From positions 62,001-126,000 of the forward strand of contig JACEFZ010016116.1 in the NCBI GenBank assembly GCA_014155875.1: a DNA stretch of 64,000 nt, written 5' to 3'. The notes below the pieces were generated by a model. That model saw nothing but the letters and a program-made list of their open reading frames with translations, made no database searches and was not told where the DNA came from. The position numbers were made by a program, and so were the translations under genes. Position 1 is the stretch's first letter; each line of letters starts with the position of its first letter. Below, piece by piece: positions 1 to 10,196 of the stretch. Source of the stretch: Cepaea nemoralis (taxonomy: Eukaryota > Mollusca > Gastropoda > Stylommatophora > Helicidae).

Positions 1-195
1 CACTCCAAAGCTGATGGTCAAGTGACCTGTCATGCACACTCCAAAGCTGATGGTCAAGTGACCTGTCATGTACACTCCAAAGCTGATGGTCAAGTGACCT
101 GTCATGCACACTCCAAAGCTGATGGTCAAGTGACCTGTCATGCACACTCCAAAGGTGATGGTCAAGTGGTCTGTCATGCACACTCCAAAGGTGGT
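1..195. repeat. 36-bp tandem array, about 5.4 copies
   Basis: Five complete 36-bp units starting at 1, 37, 73, 109 and 145, plus a partial sixth, containing CTGATGGTCAAGTGACC. The array continues off the left edge. The open frames through it only reflect the unit length being a multiple of three. It lies downstream of the last Ig exon on the minus strand and may flank the next exon of that gene. Confidence 0.95.
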
Positions 196-324
196 GGTTT
201 AACTTTCAGGCTCCTACATTCGGTTCATGACAGCAAATTTTTTCTGCGATCCTGGTGGTTGCTGCTAGAGCTACAGAGTTTGTCGTCGTTGTTGTCTTTG
301 TTGCCGCCACTGCTGCTGTCCCCT

Positions 325-560
325 CCATCATCATCATCATCACCATTAGCAGCAGCAGCAGCAGCAGCACCACCACCATCATCATCATCATCCACTTTTC
401 CGTCAAGAGTCGCAGGGAGGAATAGTTGGATGTTCCAGCGCCCAATATGAGCCACTGGATAGTGTCATTCCATGTGACTGAGTAATGTCTTTGATGTTGT
501 CAATCCATTTTCTTCTCGGACGTCTCTCTGTCAGCAAATCCCAACCAAGAATATCACCAT
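325..560 (-). mobile_element. LINE C-terminal fragment with trinucleotide tail
   Basis: On the minus strand the sequence encodes RRPRRKWIDNIKDIT, the arginine-rich stretch typical of the extreme C-terminus of non-LTR retrotransposon reverse transcriptases. Past the decayed end comes a compound (GAT)n/(GCT)n tract (about 325-393), which looks like the simple-repeat tail seen on other LINE ends in this window. It is a 5'-truncated dead copy and is not coding. Confidence 0.6.
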
Positions 561-679
561 AGATCCACACACGCACATATTGACTTGCCACACACACACA
601 CGTATACACACACTTTGTCATATACATGCACATACCCACATACTGATGTATCATATACATGAAACTTGCACATACAATG

Positions 680-849
680 ACTTACACACACAAGCACAAA
701 CCCACACACTTACTTTTATACATGCACAAACCCATACCCTGACTTTCCACACATCTGCACACACCCACAGACTGACTTACCACACACATGCACACACCCA
801 CACACTGATGACTTACCACACACGCACACACACCCACACACAGACTTAC
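680..849 (-). repeat. Degenerate array of exon-end plus 5' splice site copies
   Basis: Read on the minus strand, the Ig exon end TGTGTATG|GTAAGT recurs as TGTGTG|GTAAGT in a TG-rich background. GTAAGT donors begin at 849, 816, 780, 713 and 685. Spacings of the first three are 33 and 36 nt, both multiples of three. The array grades into CA-rich sequence to about 560. Low complexity makes the exon match less certain here than at other junctions. Confidence 0.7.
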
Positions 850-1020
850 CATACACATGCACATCCACGACTGCTGAAGCCCCTGTCCCACGGACATTGG
901 TCGGAGTACAGTTGTAGCGTCCATTGTCTGACAGACTGACCGATGCTATGGTCAGTGTCGGCCTGTTCTGTGTCAGAGGTCTGCCATCTTTAGTCCATCT
1001 GTACGCTGCCTCTGGGAAAC
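850..1020 (-). CDS. Ig domain 5, second half (exon)
   Basis: An internal exon of 171 nt, phase 1 at both ends, bounded by acceptor TTTGCCAG and donor G|GTAAGT. It encodes the C to G strands of an Ig fold: YRWTKDGRPL carries the core Trp, and SDNGRYNCTPTN carries the D-x-G-x-Y-x-C signature with the second Cys. The first Cys is in the partner exon at 1922-2008, and the codon split across that intron reads Gly. A possible N-glycosylation site (NCT) overlaps the Cys. The frame stays open into the following intron because the repeated splice-site units are open, so the end was set from the donor and the phase shared by the gene, not from the stop codon. Confidence 0.85.
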
Positions 1021-1240
1021 CTGGCAAACCAAAATATATTAACATATTCACTCACTGAGTTGCCCAAAGTCATCCTTACTGTAACCTCCAGCCATGGTGC
1101 CTCTAAGCTGTGTTAGTATCCACAGGGAAATCATTTGTGCCCCTAGTACACATATTCAAACAATGTACTCAGCTAATCTAAACATAGAAGCCACACACAT
1201 TATGTAGCATGATTTATTGCCTGGTATATTTCACTGCATC

Positions 1241-1310
1241 TCATCAGGTGCCTATTGCATATGAAGTGAATAAATAAATAATACTTTAGCTGAAACAATT
1301 AAAACACAGT
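1241..1310. repeat. Dispersed repeat tail, inverted copy at 57012-57103
   Basis: The segment around AGTGAATAAATAAATAATAC and TTTAGCTGAAACAATTAAAA matches, in reverse complement and with few differences, 57012-57103, including an upstream CATCAGGTGC. This marks a dispersed element, perhaps a SINE or MITE end. It lies in an intron of the Ig gene. Confidence 0.6.
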
Positions 1311-1404
1311 CTCGGGTACTATTCAAATGTGGAACATCTGTTATAAAAAGAGTTTGATTTTAAATTTTAAATTACTGTGGGGATAATACTGAAGTAATGA
1401 TTTA

Positions 1405-1540
1405 ACAACTAGAGGTCTTAACCTTCTGGTGTGCTGATGGTGAGGTAGCGGGTTCAACCCCTACATCGGTCAGTTGAACTTAAATGTTGACCCCTTGTCC
1501 TTGACTTGGGGACGTAAATTACAATCACCTCAAAAGTTGA
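1405..1540 (+). mobile_element. tRNA-like SINE fragment
   Basis: A B-box-like GGTTCAACCCC is followed by ACATCGGTCAGTTGAACTT, and this block is shared with the element at 34440-34780 (ACACCGGTCAGTTGGACTT). Shared flanks around a Pol III B-box point to a tRNA-derived SINE family. The A-box is not clear in this copy. Confidence 0.5.
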
Positions 1541-1542
1541 GG

Positions 1543-1672
1543 TATGTGTGTATGTATGTGTGCACATGTGTATATGGGTGTGCAGATTGTATGTATGTGT
1601 GTATGTATGCATGTATGTAAATGTGTGTGTGTATGTCTGTGTACATGTGTGGGTGCATGTGTGTGTGTGTGT

Positions 1673-1711
<39 letters not shown>

Positions 1712-1715
1712 CTCT
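1543..1715. repeat. (TG)n/(CT)n microsatellite
   Basis: A TGTA/TG-rich tract is followed by pure (TG)n and (CT)n runs. The Cys/Val- and Ser/Leu-rich frames here are artefacts of the repeat. Confidence 0.95.
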
Positions 1716-1921
1716 CTCCCTGCCTGTCTCATAACAATGAAAATAAATTGTTTATATTTGTTCTGTGTTTACAGCATTCATTTTAATCTGTCCATCCGTC
1801 TGTCTATATATTTGATATTGTCAATGTAAATATAACATTCATGATAATAACTGGTGTGCAAAAGATGAATGACTGAAAGGGCCGAATGTAAGATGGGCCT
1901 GCTTGTTCACTATACACACAC

Positions 1922-2008
1922 CTGTAGGGCTGGCAGTACAGGATATATCCAGCCGCTCTCCAATGTCCAGATCTGGCACAGGCCCGATTGAAGCTGCACC
2001 AGGTTTAT
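1922..2008 (-). CDS. Ig domain 5, first half (exon)
   Basis: An 87-nt internal exon with acceptor CCCTTTCACAG and donor CTACAG|GTGTGT, phase 1 at both ends. It encodes the A to B strands: IGERLDISCTASPT gives the first core Cys. Spliced to 850-1020 it restores a normal Cys-to-Trp spacing (SCTASPT-G-FPEAAYRW). The intron between the two halves is 901 bp and holds SINE, dispersed-repeat and microsatellite sequence. Confidence 0.85.
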
Positions 2009-2559
2009 CTGTGAAAGGGAATTGGTGGTCATTAGTTGTAAACAACTTTCAATAAACTCTTTGAAGAAAAAATAAACATAATTTATACAGTCAATAAAAT
2101 ATGATATACCTTGCTTAACCAATGAAATATTACATACATTGTTTAACCAATGAAATATGACATACATTTTTTAACCAATTAAAAAATAAAGAAATTCTGT
2201 AACCACTCACAAAAGCAAGAATTATTTATCTATGACACACATATTTTAACCAATTAAAAAATAAAGAAATTCTGTAACCACTCACAAAAGCAAGAATTAT
2301 TTATCCAATCAATTATAACATACATTTTAAACCAATGAAATCAACATAAATTCTGTGATACGGTAAAGATAGTCCCATCGAGATACTGCCATTGTTGTGT
2401 GAAACATAAACCCTTCACATATTCTACAATATTCAAGTCCTGTAGCAGTAATCTGGGTAAGTGAAGTGTTACCACCATTACATATTTGTAAGCCCAAGTT
2501 CACTGAAGAACAAAGGGTCAGTATTTTCCTCCCGTAGCAAATGATGTGAGCCGGCATCA
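2009..2559. other. Intronic sequence with an 80-bp tandem duplication
   Basis: AT-rich intron of the Ig gene. A segment containing AAGAAATTCTGTAACCACTC at about 2170-2230 is repeated at about 2251-2308, and short ACCAATGAAATATGACATAC units precede it. No exon, promoter or RNA gene is seen. The right end provides the target site of the LINE that follows. Confidence 0.7.
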
Positions 2560-2700
2560 AACCCTCATCCCCCCGTGACGAGGTAGAGGGGCTTGTGCGT
2601 CCCAATGACCCCAAGAGCTATGCCGATGGTAGCACAGCTACTGGTAGGGCCACCCATGTCGGACAGGTCAAGGGAGAGGGACCAGACGAAGAGACACACA

Positions 2701-2936
2701 AACCTGCTGCCTTGTAGGTAGACTGGGGACAGTCAAAGGCTAGGGAAAGCACCCCGAATACATGCTTGTCAAAATCGGATGTACTGAGCCACAGGCTTGA
2801 CAAAGCAGTGCAACGTAAAACCTGCTGCCTTGTAGGTAGACTGGGGACAGTCAAAGGCTAGGGAAAGCATCCCAAATAAATGCTTGTCGAAATCGGATGT
2901 ACTGAGCCACAGGCTTGACAAAGCAGTGCAACGTAA
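2701..2936 (+). repeat. 118-bp tandem duplication in LINE 5' leader
   Basis: CCTGCTGCCTTGTAGGTAGA occurs at 2703 and again at 2821, each followed by the same sequence up to the GCAACGTAA boundary. LINE copy 2 has only one unit here. Repeated 5' monomers in LINEs are often promoter units; that role is inferred here. Confidence 0.9.
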
Positions 2937-2944
2937 CTTAATTC

Positions 2945-5900
2945 ATGATGTCACAAATCAAAATTAATCGATATGGTGCTAATCCCGTGAAGTCCCATCA
3001 GGCGGCGATAGTGCCGGGCCCCCTGCCTCGAGGGGGTCCACCCATGACTACTGGTGGTCACCTTCCCCTGTGCTGTGGAGTCAAGGCACAGAGGAGTAGG
3101 TTAAGAGCTATTGACCAAATACCCCGGACACTCAACATACTACAGTGGAATGCCGAAGGAGTTTACAAGAAGAAAGACTCCCTAACACAGCGTCTACATA
3201 AAGATAGAATAGATGTGGCATGCATTCAAGAGACACACCTCAACGCCAATCACAAATTCTCAGTCAGAGGATATCAGGCCACACGTTTCGACAGCGAAGG
3301 ACACAAAGGAGGAGTTCTAATACTTACACGAAATACAATACCTTGCAGCGAAGTATCTGTGATCTCTGACAACCAAACGGAAATTATAGGTGTTGATATA
3401 ATGATAAAGGACGTGAAAATAAGAATCTTACAATCTGTATAGCCCAGCAGATAAGGACCTTACACTCTCAAACATGAAAATAACTGACACAAAACTGCAT
3501 TATTGTCGGAGACTTTAATAGCCGTTCAGAAAGATGGGGATACCCAGATACTGACAAAAGAGGAGATGAATTGGAGGACTGGGAAATAGACTCAAATCTC
3601 CATCTACTCAACAAAGCGGATGACACACCGAGCTTCTACTCCAGAAGATGGCTTACCACTTCTACTCCAGACCTAGCTTTCTGCACAGGAGACATCCTCC
3701 ACAAAATCGATCGCCATGTGCTGGACCAATTAGCAGGTAGTGACCACAGACCAATCAAGCTTGTAATGAATATGGAGTATGTTCCACAGGAGCAAAAGCC
3801 CTTGCCCCGATGGAATTACAAACGAGCAGATTGGGACAGATTTGCCATACTAACAGACAAATATTGTGAAAACACAAATACACGATATGGCAACATAAAG
3901 CAAATGGTGGAAAGTCTAAACAGAGCGATAATACAGGCAGCCACTGAGTCCATTCCTAGAGGAGCGAGGAAAAATTACAAACCATACTGGACTGAAGAAC
4001 TACAAAGTTTGGAGGACGAAGTTGAAGATGCCAGGAAGACAGCAGAGAGAGAACAGTCAATTGAAGCGAATATCTCTCTCAAAGCCATCACAGCAAAATA
4101 TAAAAGAACAGTAAATCAAACAACAAGAGATTGTTGGAGGGAAAAAACAGAAAACCTGAATTTTGACAGGGATGGAAACAAACTATGGAAACTAGTGAAA
4201 GCCATGAACAATGAAGGACCTAGAAACAAACAAATAACAATTAAACAAGGAAATGCCTTGCTTACAGGAAAAAAGGCTGCAAATGCACTAATGGAACACT
4301 ATGCAAATGCAAATCACATTGATATTACAACCGAACAGAAGAAAGCAATCAAAGACAAACAGATACATCATAGAAATACAGAGACAGCAGCAGAATATAT
4401 GATGGCAAATCTAACAATGGAAGAAATGGAACAGGCAATGAATACCCTAAAAAAGAAGAAATCACCAGGAAAGGATGGAATCACAAATGAAATGCTAATA
4501 GGACTAGGCACCAAGGCAAAGAAGAAACTACTAGCAGTCCTAAATAACAGCTGGAAGAGAGGAATAGTCCCACAGGCATGGAAGGAAGCTATACTAATAC
4601 CAGTCCCAAAGAAAGGAAAAGACCTGGAAGAACCAAATGGCTATCGACCTATCAGTCTACTTAGCTGTGTAGGAAAATTAATGGAACGCATTATCAATGG
4701 CAGGCTAACATGGCATCTGGAAGAAAACAAACTCTTAACACCACACCAAGCAGGATTCAGAAAGTACAGATCCACTGAAGATCAAATAACCTATATAGCT
4801 CAGGAAATAGAGGATGCCTTCCAAGAGAAAAAGCACACACTAGCAGTCTGGATAGATTTAGAAAAAGCATTTGATAAAGTATGGAAGGAAGGACTGAAAG
4901 TAAAACTGCAAAACATGCATGTTTGTGGAAAAATGTATAAATGGATCAGCCACTACCTTGAGAACAGAACTGCCAGGACAAAAGTACAAGGACAAACAAG
5001 CAAAATGATGCTGCTGGAGCAAGGTGTCCCCCAAGGAGGAGTTCTTTCACCAACATTATTCCTAGCATATATAAATGACATCACAGAAAAGTTTCCAGCC
5101 AGAGTACACACATCCTCCTTTTCAGATGACCTAGCCATATGGACATCTGAAGAATATATTAGTACAGCTAACAGCAGAATACAGCAAGCCTTATTAGCGC
5201 TAGAGGACTGGTCAAAATCATGGCTAGTGAAGATAAGTGAGGAGAAAACAACATGCACAGTGTTCTCCCTCTCAAATAAAACTCAGCATCCTAAGCTGGT
5301 ATTGAATGGAAAAATATTGCGCCATGAAGAAAATCCAAACTATCTAGGAGTCACCTTTGATCGTCGCCTGACATGGAAAACACAGGTTGAGAAAAATCGA
5401 ACAAGAGCAAGGCAGAGAATGGCAATCATGAAAAAGCTTGCTGGTACAACGTGGGGAGCAGATGAGAAACTTCTCAAGAAGTTATATACTGGACGGGTGA
5501 GGCCAGTACTGGAATATGGCATTGCAGCTTGGGCAACAGCAGCTAAGTCAAACTTTAACAAAATAAGTAGAGTCCAAAACCAAGGAATGCGAATCATAAC
5601 TGGATGCCTGAAGACAACGCCTATTAATGAACTAGAAAAGATCACTTGTTTACAACCAATGCAGGATAGAAGAGATAGCAGAGCCCAGCAACAAGCAGAA
5701 AAATTTAGAAGATTGACAGACCACCCTATGTACAACAGATTTAATGGTTTTGGAAAGGGAAGACTGAAGCGTAGCAACTTTGTAGAAACTGCAAAACGAA
5801 GGATTAGGGCAGATCCTATACTTAACATATCAACAGTCAAGCCCATACACAATGCACACAAGTTCCCAGCTTGGAGACAGCAGCAACTGCCTGAGATGAT

Positions 5901-6798
5901 AGAAAACATTCCTGGTATTGAGAAAAAGAACACTCAGCATGAAACCGAAAGAAGAGAAATAACCCTAAACTACATAAAAGAACATTACCCAAGCAGGAAT
6001 TGGACCCATGCATATACAGATGGATCAGCCAAAAATTCAATAGAGAATGGAGGAGGAGGAATTCTCCTAAATTTAAAAAATGGAGTGAAAAAAACACATT
6101 CAATGGCAACTGGAAAATTTTCAAGTAACTTCAAAGTGGAGGTAGAGGCTCTGAAAACTGCAGCAGAAATGCTCCTGATGGAGGAAAATAAAGAGAAGCA
6201 AATAGCTATCTTCACAGATGCAAAGTCAGCTGTCTCAATACTGAAGAGCAATAACAGCACAGAACTAACTGACCTAAGAGCAGCACTCCATGGTCTATGC
6301 CAGAAATCCAAAAAAGTTGTAATACAGTGGATCCCATCACATTGCAGTATACCTGGAAACGAAGAGGCTGACAGACTGGCAAAAGAGGGCGGACGACTAC
6401 CACAGCCTGACATAGACATAACCTATAATGAGGCAAAGAGGTTGATAAAAAGCACTTATAGAACCAAATGGGAATCAGAGCATCCAGGCCATCAGAAGGA
6501 TGATGCATATTACAAACTCGACCGAAGAGAACAAGTAGCAATCTTCAGACTCCGCACAGGACATAACAGGCTGAAATACCACTTGTTCAATAAACTAAAG
6601 ATAGGAGATACCGATGAATGTAATTGTAGAACTGGAAAAATGACAGCAAAACATTTGCTGCAGGATTGCCCAACGTATGCAGAACAGAGAAAGATATTTT
6701 GGCCCACACCTGCTTCATTTGAGGACAAGCTCTATGGAGATATCAACAAGCTAAAGTTGACCGCAGCTTACTTAAACTACATACAGGTTGACATTTAA
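2945..6798 (+). pseudogene. LINE polyprotein, broken by two 1-bp insertions
   Basis: Compared with the intact copy at 10197-14048, the frame carries one extra base at about 3426-3429 and another at about 3490-3494. The first part therefore stops at 3442, and the second part, open to 6798, is in another frame. The endonuclease domain (CIQETHL, GDFNSRS, SDHRPI) spans the damage; RT, RNase H and the C-terminal zinc knuckle remain open. The RT catalytic motif reads FSDD where the sister copy has FADD, an unusual change beside the paired aspartates. RNase H residues (YTDGS, EVEAL, FTDAK, NEEADR) are kept. The copy is not expected to make a working protein. Confidence 0.95.
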
Positions 6799-6822
6799 AG
6801 GTGCATGAAGATCCAGAGGCAT

Positions 6823-7200
6823 GAAATGGAATATTGCTTGGATAGCAAATCCATTATGTGGAAAGTCCAAATAGAAAGCTCGCTGTGTGGGCTTCATAAA
6901 AGGTGGAAAAGTGTCCTAGTGGCACCAAATGGAATATTGCTTGGATAGCAAATCCATTACGTGGAAAGTCCGAATCAAAAGCTCATTGTGTGGGCTTCAT
7001 AAAAGGTGGAAAAGTGTCCTAGTGGCATGAAATGGAATATTGCTTGGATAGCAAATCCATTACGTGGAAAGTCCGAATCAAAAGCCCACTGTGTGAGCTT
7101 CATAAAAAGGTGGAAAAGTGTCCTAGTGGCACGAAATGGAATATTGCTTGGATAGCAAATCCATTACATGAAAAGTCCGAATCGAAAGCTCACTGTGTGG
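6823..7200 (+). repeat. LINE 3' UTR: four about 103-bp units with a hairpin
   Basis: Units start at 6823, 6926, 7029 and 7133 (GAAATGGAATATTGCTTGGA or a close variant). Each holds an inverted repeat of the form AAGCCCAC-TGT-GTGGGCTT. Several substitutions in this copy keep pairing as G-U wobbles. The same four-unit layout occurs in copy 2, so the array predates both insertions. Confidence 0.9.
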
Positions 7201-7668
7201 ATGTCATCTGCAGACTGCATACTTCTGGTTTCCGGAAGAACAGCCTATGGTGAACGGAAGGCCCAATATACGGAAGTGAGGCTAAGCAGCCATGTGCAGG
7301 ACGTGACGATTCCTTGGGTGAGCCCAGTATCGGAGCGCTATGTATCGGCTCTGCAAGTATGGAAGCCTCCTTGGATGGCGGGGAATGCCCATGGTCTGCC
7401 CCTGCCTTCCCTTGAGGGCTGACCAGGATCTTTGGCTGTTCTATATGGGCCAGCTAGGATGGGGGATAACACCACAGCAGTGAGAGTCAAACGTCCTAAG
7501 AAACCCCCGGGAAGGTTAACCCGGTCAACAAATGCCCGCAGAAGTCGGATGTGTCGGCCTAACGGCGCAAGAACGCAGCTCTGCTGTAAACAGGCACAAC
7601 GCAATCACATCCGGAAAAAAAACTCCGGATGAACGAAGAAGAAGAAGAAGAAGAAGGAACCCTCATCC

Positions 7669-7951
7669 AACCGCTCTGATGACGTTATCTGTGAACATCA
7701 TAACTGCTGCTTTAACATATTCTAGTCCATGACATATGAGATGGGGTGGCTGGTTTATTTCCTCATCATCTGTCCTTCCCAGGCAATTACCACATGCTTC
7801 TGAAAATTGCTTGTACTGAGTTCTATGATGCTGGGTTGGGTCCAAAGCTGTATTGGCAGGATACATTAATCCTGCCTCTTCTGGAGAATTGAAACTGTAC
7901 CACTGAGGGGCAGGCATATGTGCTAACTACAGTGCCAGTGCTGCTTCCATC
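7669..7951. other. Unique intronic spacer
   Basis: Sequence between LINE copy 1 and the next LINE tail. No exon with phase-1 ends, SINE boxes or array was found. Confidence 0.5.
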
Positions 7952-8170
7952 ATCATGATATTCATCATCATCATCATCATCATCAAGTGCCCTGCCAGCT
8001 GGCATAGGCATTCATGTCCCTCCACAGATCTCAGTCTTTGGTGTTCTGGATCAACTCTGCTGCTGATATTCCTCCATGCCAGCGTCTCATTCCATCCAGT
8101 ATCATTTCTCTTGGTCTGCCTCTTTCCCCACTGTTTGCATACATTCTTTCCTTCAATGGTGAAATCAACA
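7952..8170 (-). mobile_element. LINE 3' fragment with (GAT)n tail
   Basis: On the minus strand, after one or two frame changes, it reads RGRPREMILDGMRRW, then AAELIQNTKD, DLWRDMNAYA and WQGT-stop, followed directly by (GAT)n. This is the standard C-terminal end of a LINE family seen several times here (consensus ELIH-x-x-x-DR-x-LWR-x-M). It is 5' truncated and dead. Confidence 0.75.
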
Positions 8171-8227
8171 GGAATTCAGAAATCAGTCATAGTAAACAGA
8201 GACACTGCTGAATAAACATGCATATTG

Positions 8228-8925
8228 TTTGATGACCCACACTGGAGGTAAATTGTTTTATGACCCACAGCGGAGGTAAATTATTTGATGACCTGCACTG
8301 GAGGTAAATTATTTGATGACCCACAATGGAGGTAAATTGTTTGATGACCCACAATGGAGGTAAATTATTTGATGACCCACACTGGAGGTAAATTGTTTTA
8401 TGACCCACAGCGGAGGTAAATTATTTGATGACCCGCACTGGAGGTAAATTGTTTTATGACCCACAACGGAGGTAAATTATTTGATGACCCGCACTGGAGA
8501 TAAATTATTTGATGACCCACAATGGAGGTAAATTGTTTGATGACACACAACGGAGGTAAATTATTTGATGACCCACACTGGAGGTAAATTATTTGATGAC
8601 TCACAGTGGAGGTAAATTATTTGATGACTCACACTGGAGGTAAATTATTTGATGACCCACTGTGGATGTAAATTGTTTGATGACCCACACTGGAGGTAAA
8701 TTATCTGATGACCTACACTGGAGGTAAATTGTTTAACTACCCACACTGGACATAAATTGCTTGATTATCCACTCTGGACATAAATTGCTTGATTACCCAC
8801 ACTGAACATACATTGCTTGATTACCCACACTGAACATACATTGCTTGATTACCCACACTGGACATAAATTGCTTGATGACCCACACTGGCCATAAATTGC
8901 TTGATTACTCACACTGGACGTAAAT
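8228..8925 (-). repeat. 28-bp array carrying exon end plus donor site, about 25 copies
   Basis: On the minus strand the exon ends ATTTACGTCCAGT|GTGAGT; the monomers read ATTT(A/G)(T/C)(C/G)TCCAGT|GTGGGT followed by (A/C)ATCAA. Thirteen nucleotides of coding edge and the splice donor are therefore reiterated through the intron. Units nearest the exon are most like it. Unit length is 28 bp with slight variation. Confidence 0.9.
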
Positions 8926-9200
8926 GTACGTGAAAGCTTCCGAGGAAACAAACTCCACCGGTTTTCCAGAGACTCTCAAGTGACTTTGAGCTCTACATGT
9001 ATAGTTGCCAGCATGTGTCCTGTTTACTGCTGTGATCTTCAGGGAGGCTCCGTTGACCAGGGAATGTAGTGACCCTCCAGGGAGGACTCTTGACCACTGC
9101 ACTTCATGTGGAATGGGGTTGGCATCAATGTTACATGACACGGCAACATCTTCTCCTTCGTTGACAGTCATGACTGAGGGTATGACGATGTTGGGAACAT
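8913..9200 (-). CDS. Ig domain 4 (single exon)
   Basis: A 288-nt exon encoding one complete Ig domain, phase 1 at both ends, acceptor TGTGTTTCCAG and donor CAGT|GTGAGT. The first Cys is in EDVAVSCNIDANP, the Trp in HEVQWSRV, and the second Cys in NRTHAGNYTCRAQ. There are N-glycosylation sequons at NRT and NYT. It is the only domain of the five not interrupted by an intron. Both of its flanking introns start as minisatellites made of the adjacent splice junction. The boundaries rest on phase and on the array monomers diverging from coding sequence beyond the edge. Confidence 0.9.
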
Positions 9201-9815
9201 CTGGAAACACAATGTGAAAATAGCTTCATGATGTTGGGAACATTTGGTAACACAATGTGAAAATAGCTTCATGATGTTGGGAACATTTGGTAACACAATG
9301 TGAAAATAGCTTCATGATGTTGGAAACATAATGGGTAAATAGTTTGAAAATAGCTTCATGATGTTGGGAATATCTGGGAACACAATGTGAAAATAGCTTC
9401 ATGATGTTGGGAATATCTGGGAACACAATGTGAAAATAGCAACATGATGTTGGAAATATCTGGGAACACAATTTGAAAATAGCATCATGATGGTGGGAAC
9501 ATCTGGGAACACAATGTGAAAAAAAGCATCATGATGTTGGGAACATCTGGGAACACAATGTGAAAATAGCATCATGATGTTGGGGACATTTGTGAACACA
9601 ATGTTAAAATAGCAACATGGTGTTGGAGACATTTGTGAACACAATGTGAAAATAGCATCATAATGTTGAGAACATCTGGGAACACAATGTGAAAAAAAGC
9701 ATCATGATGTTGGGAACATCTGGGAACACAATGTGAAAATAGCAACATGATGTTGGGGACATTTGTGAACACAATGTGAAAATAGCAACATGGTGTTGGG
9801 AACATCTGGGAAAAC
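9187..9815 (-). repeat. 43-bp array carrying acceptor site plus exon start, about 14 copies
   Basis: The minus strand at the exon reads TTCCAG|ATGTTCCCAACATC. Every monomer upstream contains a near-identical block preceded by a TTTTCACATTGTGTT tract, and many keep a perfect CCCAG|ATGTTCCCAACATC. About 14 exon nucleotides plus the whole 3' splice site are repeated. Confidence 0.95.
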
Positions 9816-10196
9816 CTGGGCAAATGGGGAGAACGTGCCAAAAAGACAATTAGCAAAAGCAAATCTGAAATGTAGCATAGCGAAGAGTCATGGGAATGCT
9901 GAGTTAACTGGCTAAGGATCCCCTCTGCCGTGCGTCCACCTTGACGAGGTAGAGGGGCTTGAGCGTTCCAATGACCCCAAGAGCTATGCCGACGGTAGCA
10001 CAGCTACTGGTAGGGTCACCCATGTCGGACAGGTCAAGGGAGAGGGACCAGACGAAGTGACGCACAAACCTGCTGCCTTGTAGGTAGACTGGGGACAGTC
10101 AAAGGCTAGGGAAAGCATCCTGAACAAATGCTTGTCGAAATCGGATGTACTGAGCCACAGGCTTGACAAAGAAGTGCAACGTAACTTTATCATTTC

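Larger units (their letters stand above)
2560..7668 (+). mobile_element. Full-length LINE copy 1 with 11-bp target duplication
   Basis: The element proper is 2571-7657. It is flanked by AACCCTCATCC at 2560-2570 and 7658-7668, a perfect 11-bp target-site duplication. It begins with CCCCGTGACGAGGTAGAG, has a duplicated 118-bp 5' leader, one long but broken coding region, a 3' UTR of four about 103-bp units, a conserved 3' block, and a (GAA)n tail. It lies in the intron between Ig domains 4 and 5, antisense to the host gene. Endonuclease plus RT plus RNase H in one frame places it among the Jockey/I-superfamily LINEs (LOA-, I- or Nimb-like); the exact clade needs a tree. Confidence 0.95.

Noticed and set aside
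4953..6728. Minus-strand frames inside the LINE copies (also 12203-13978)
   Set aside because: Shadow frames of the LINE coding strand; shared by both copies only because the sense strand is conserved.
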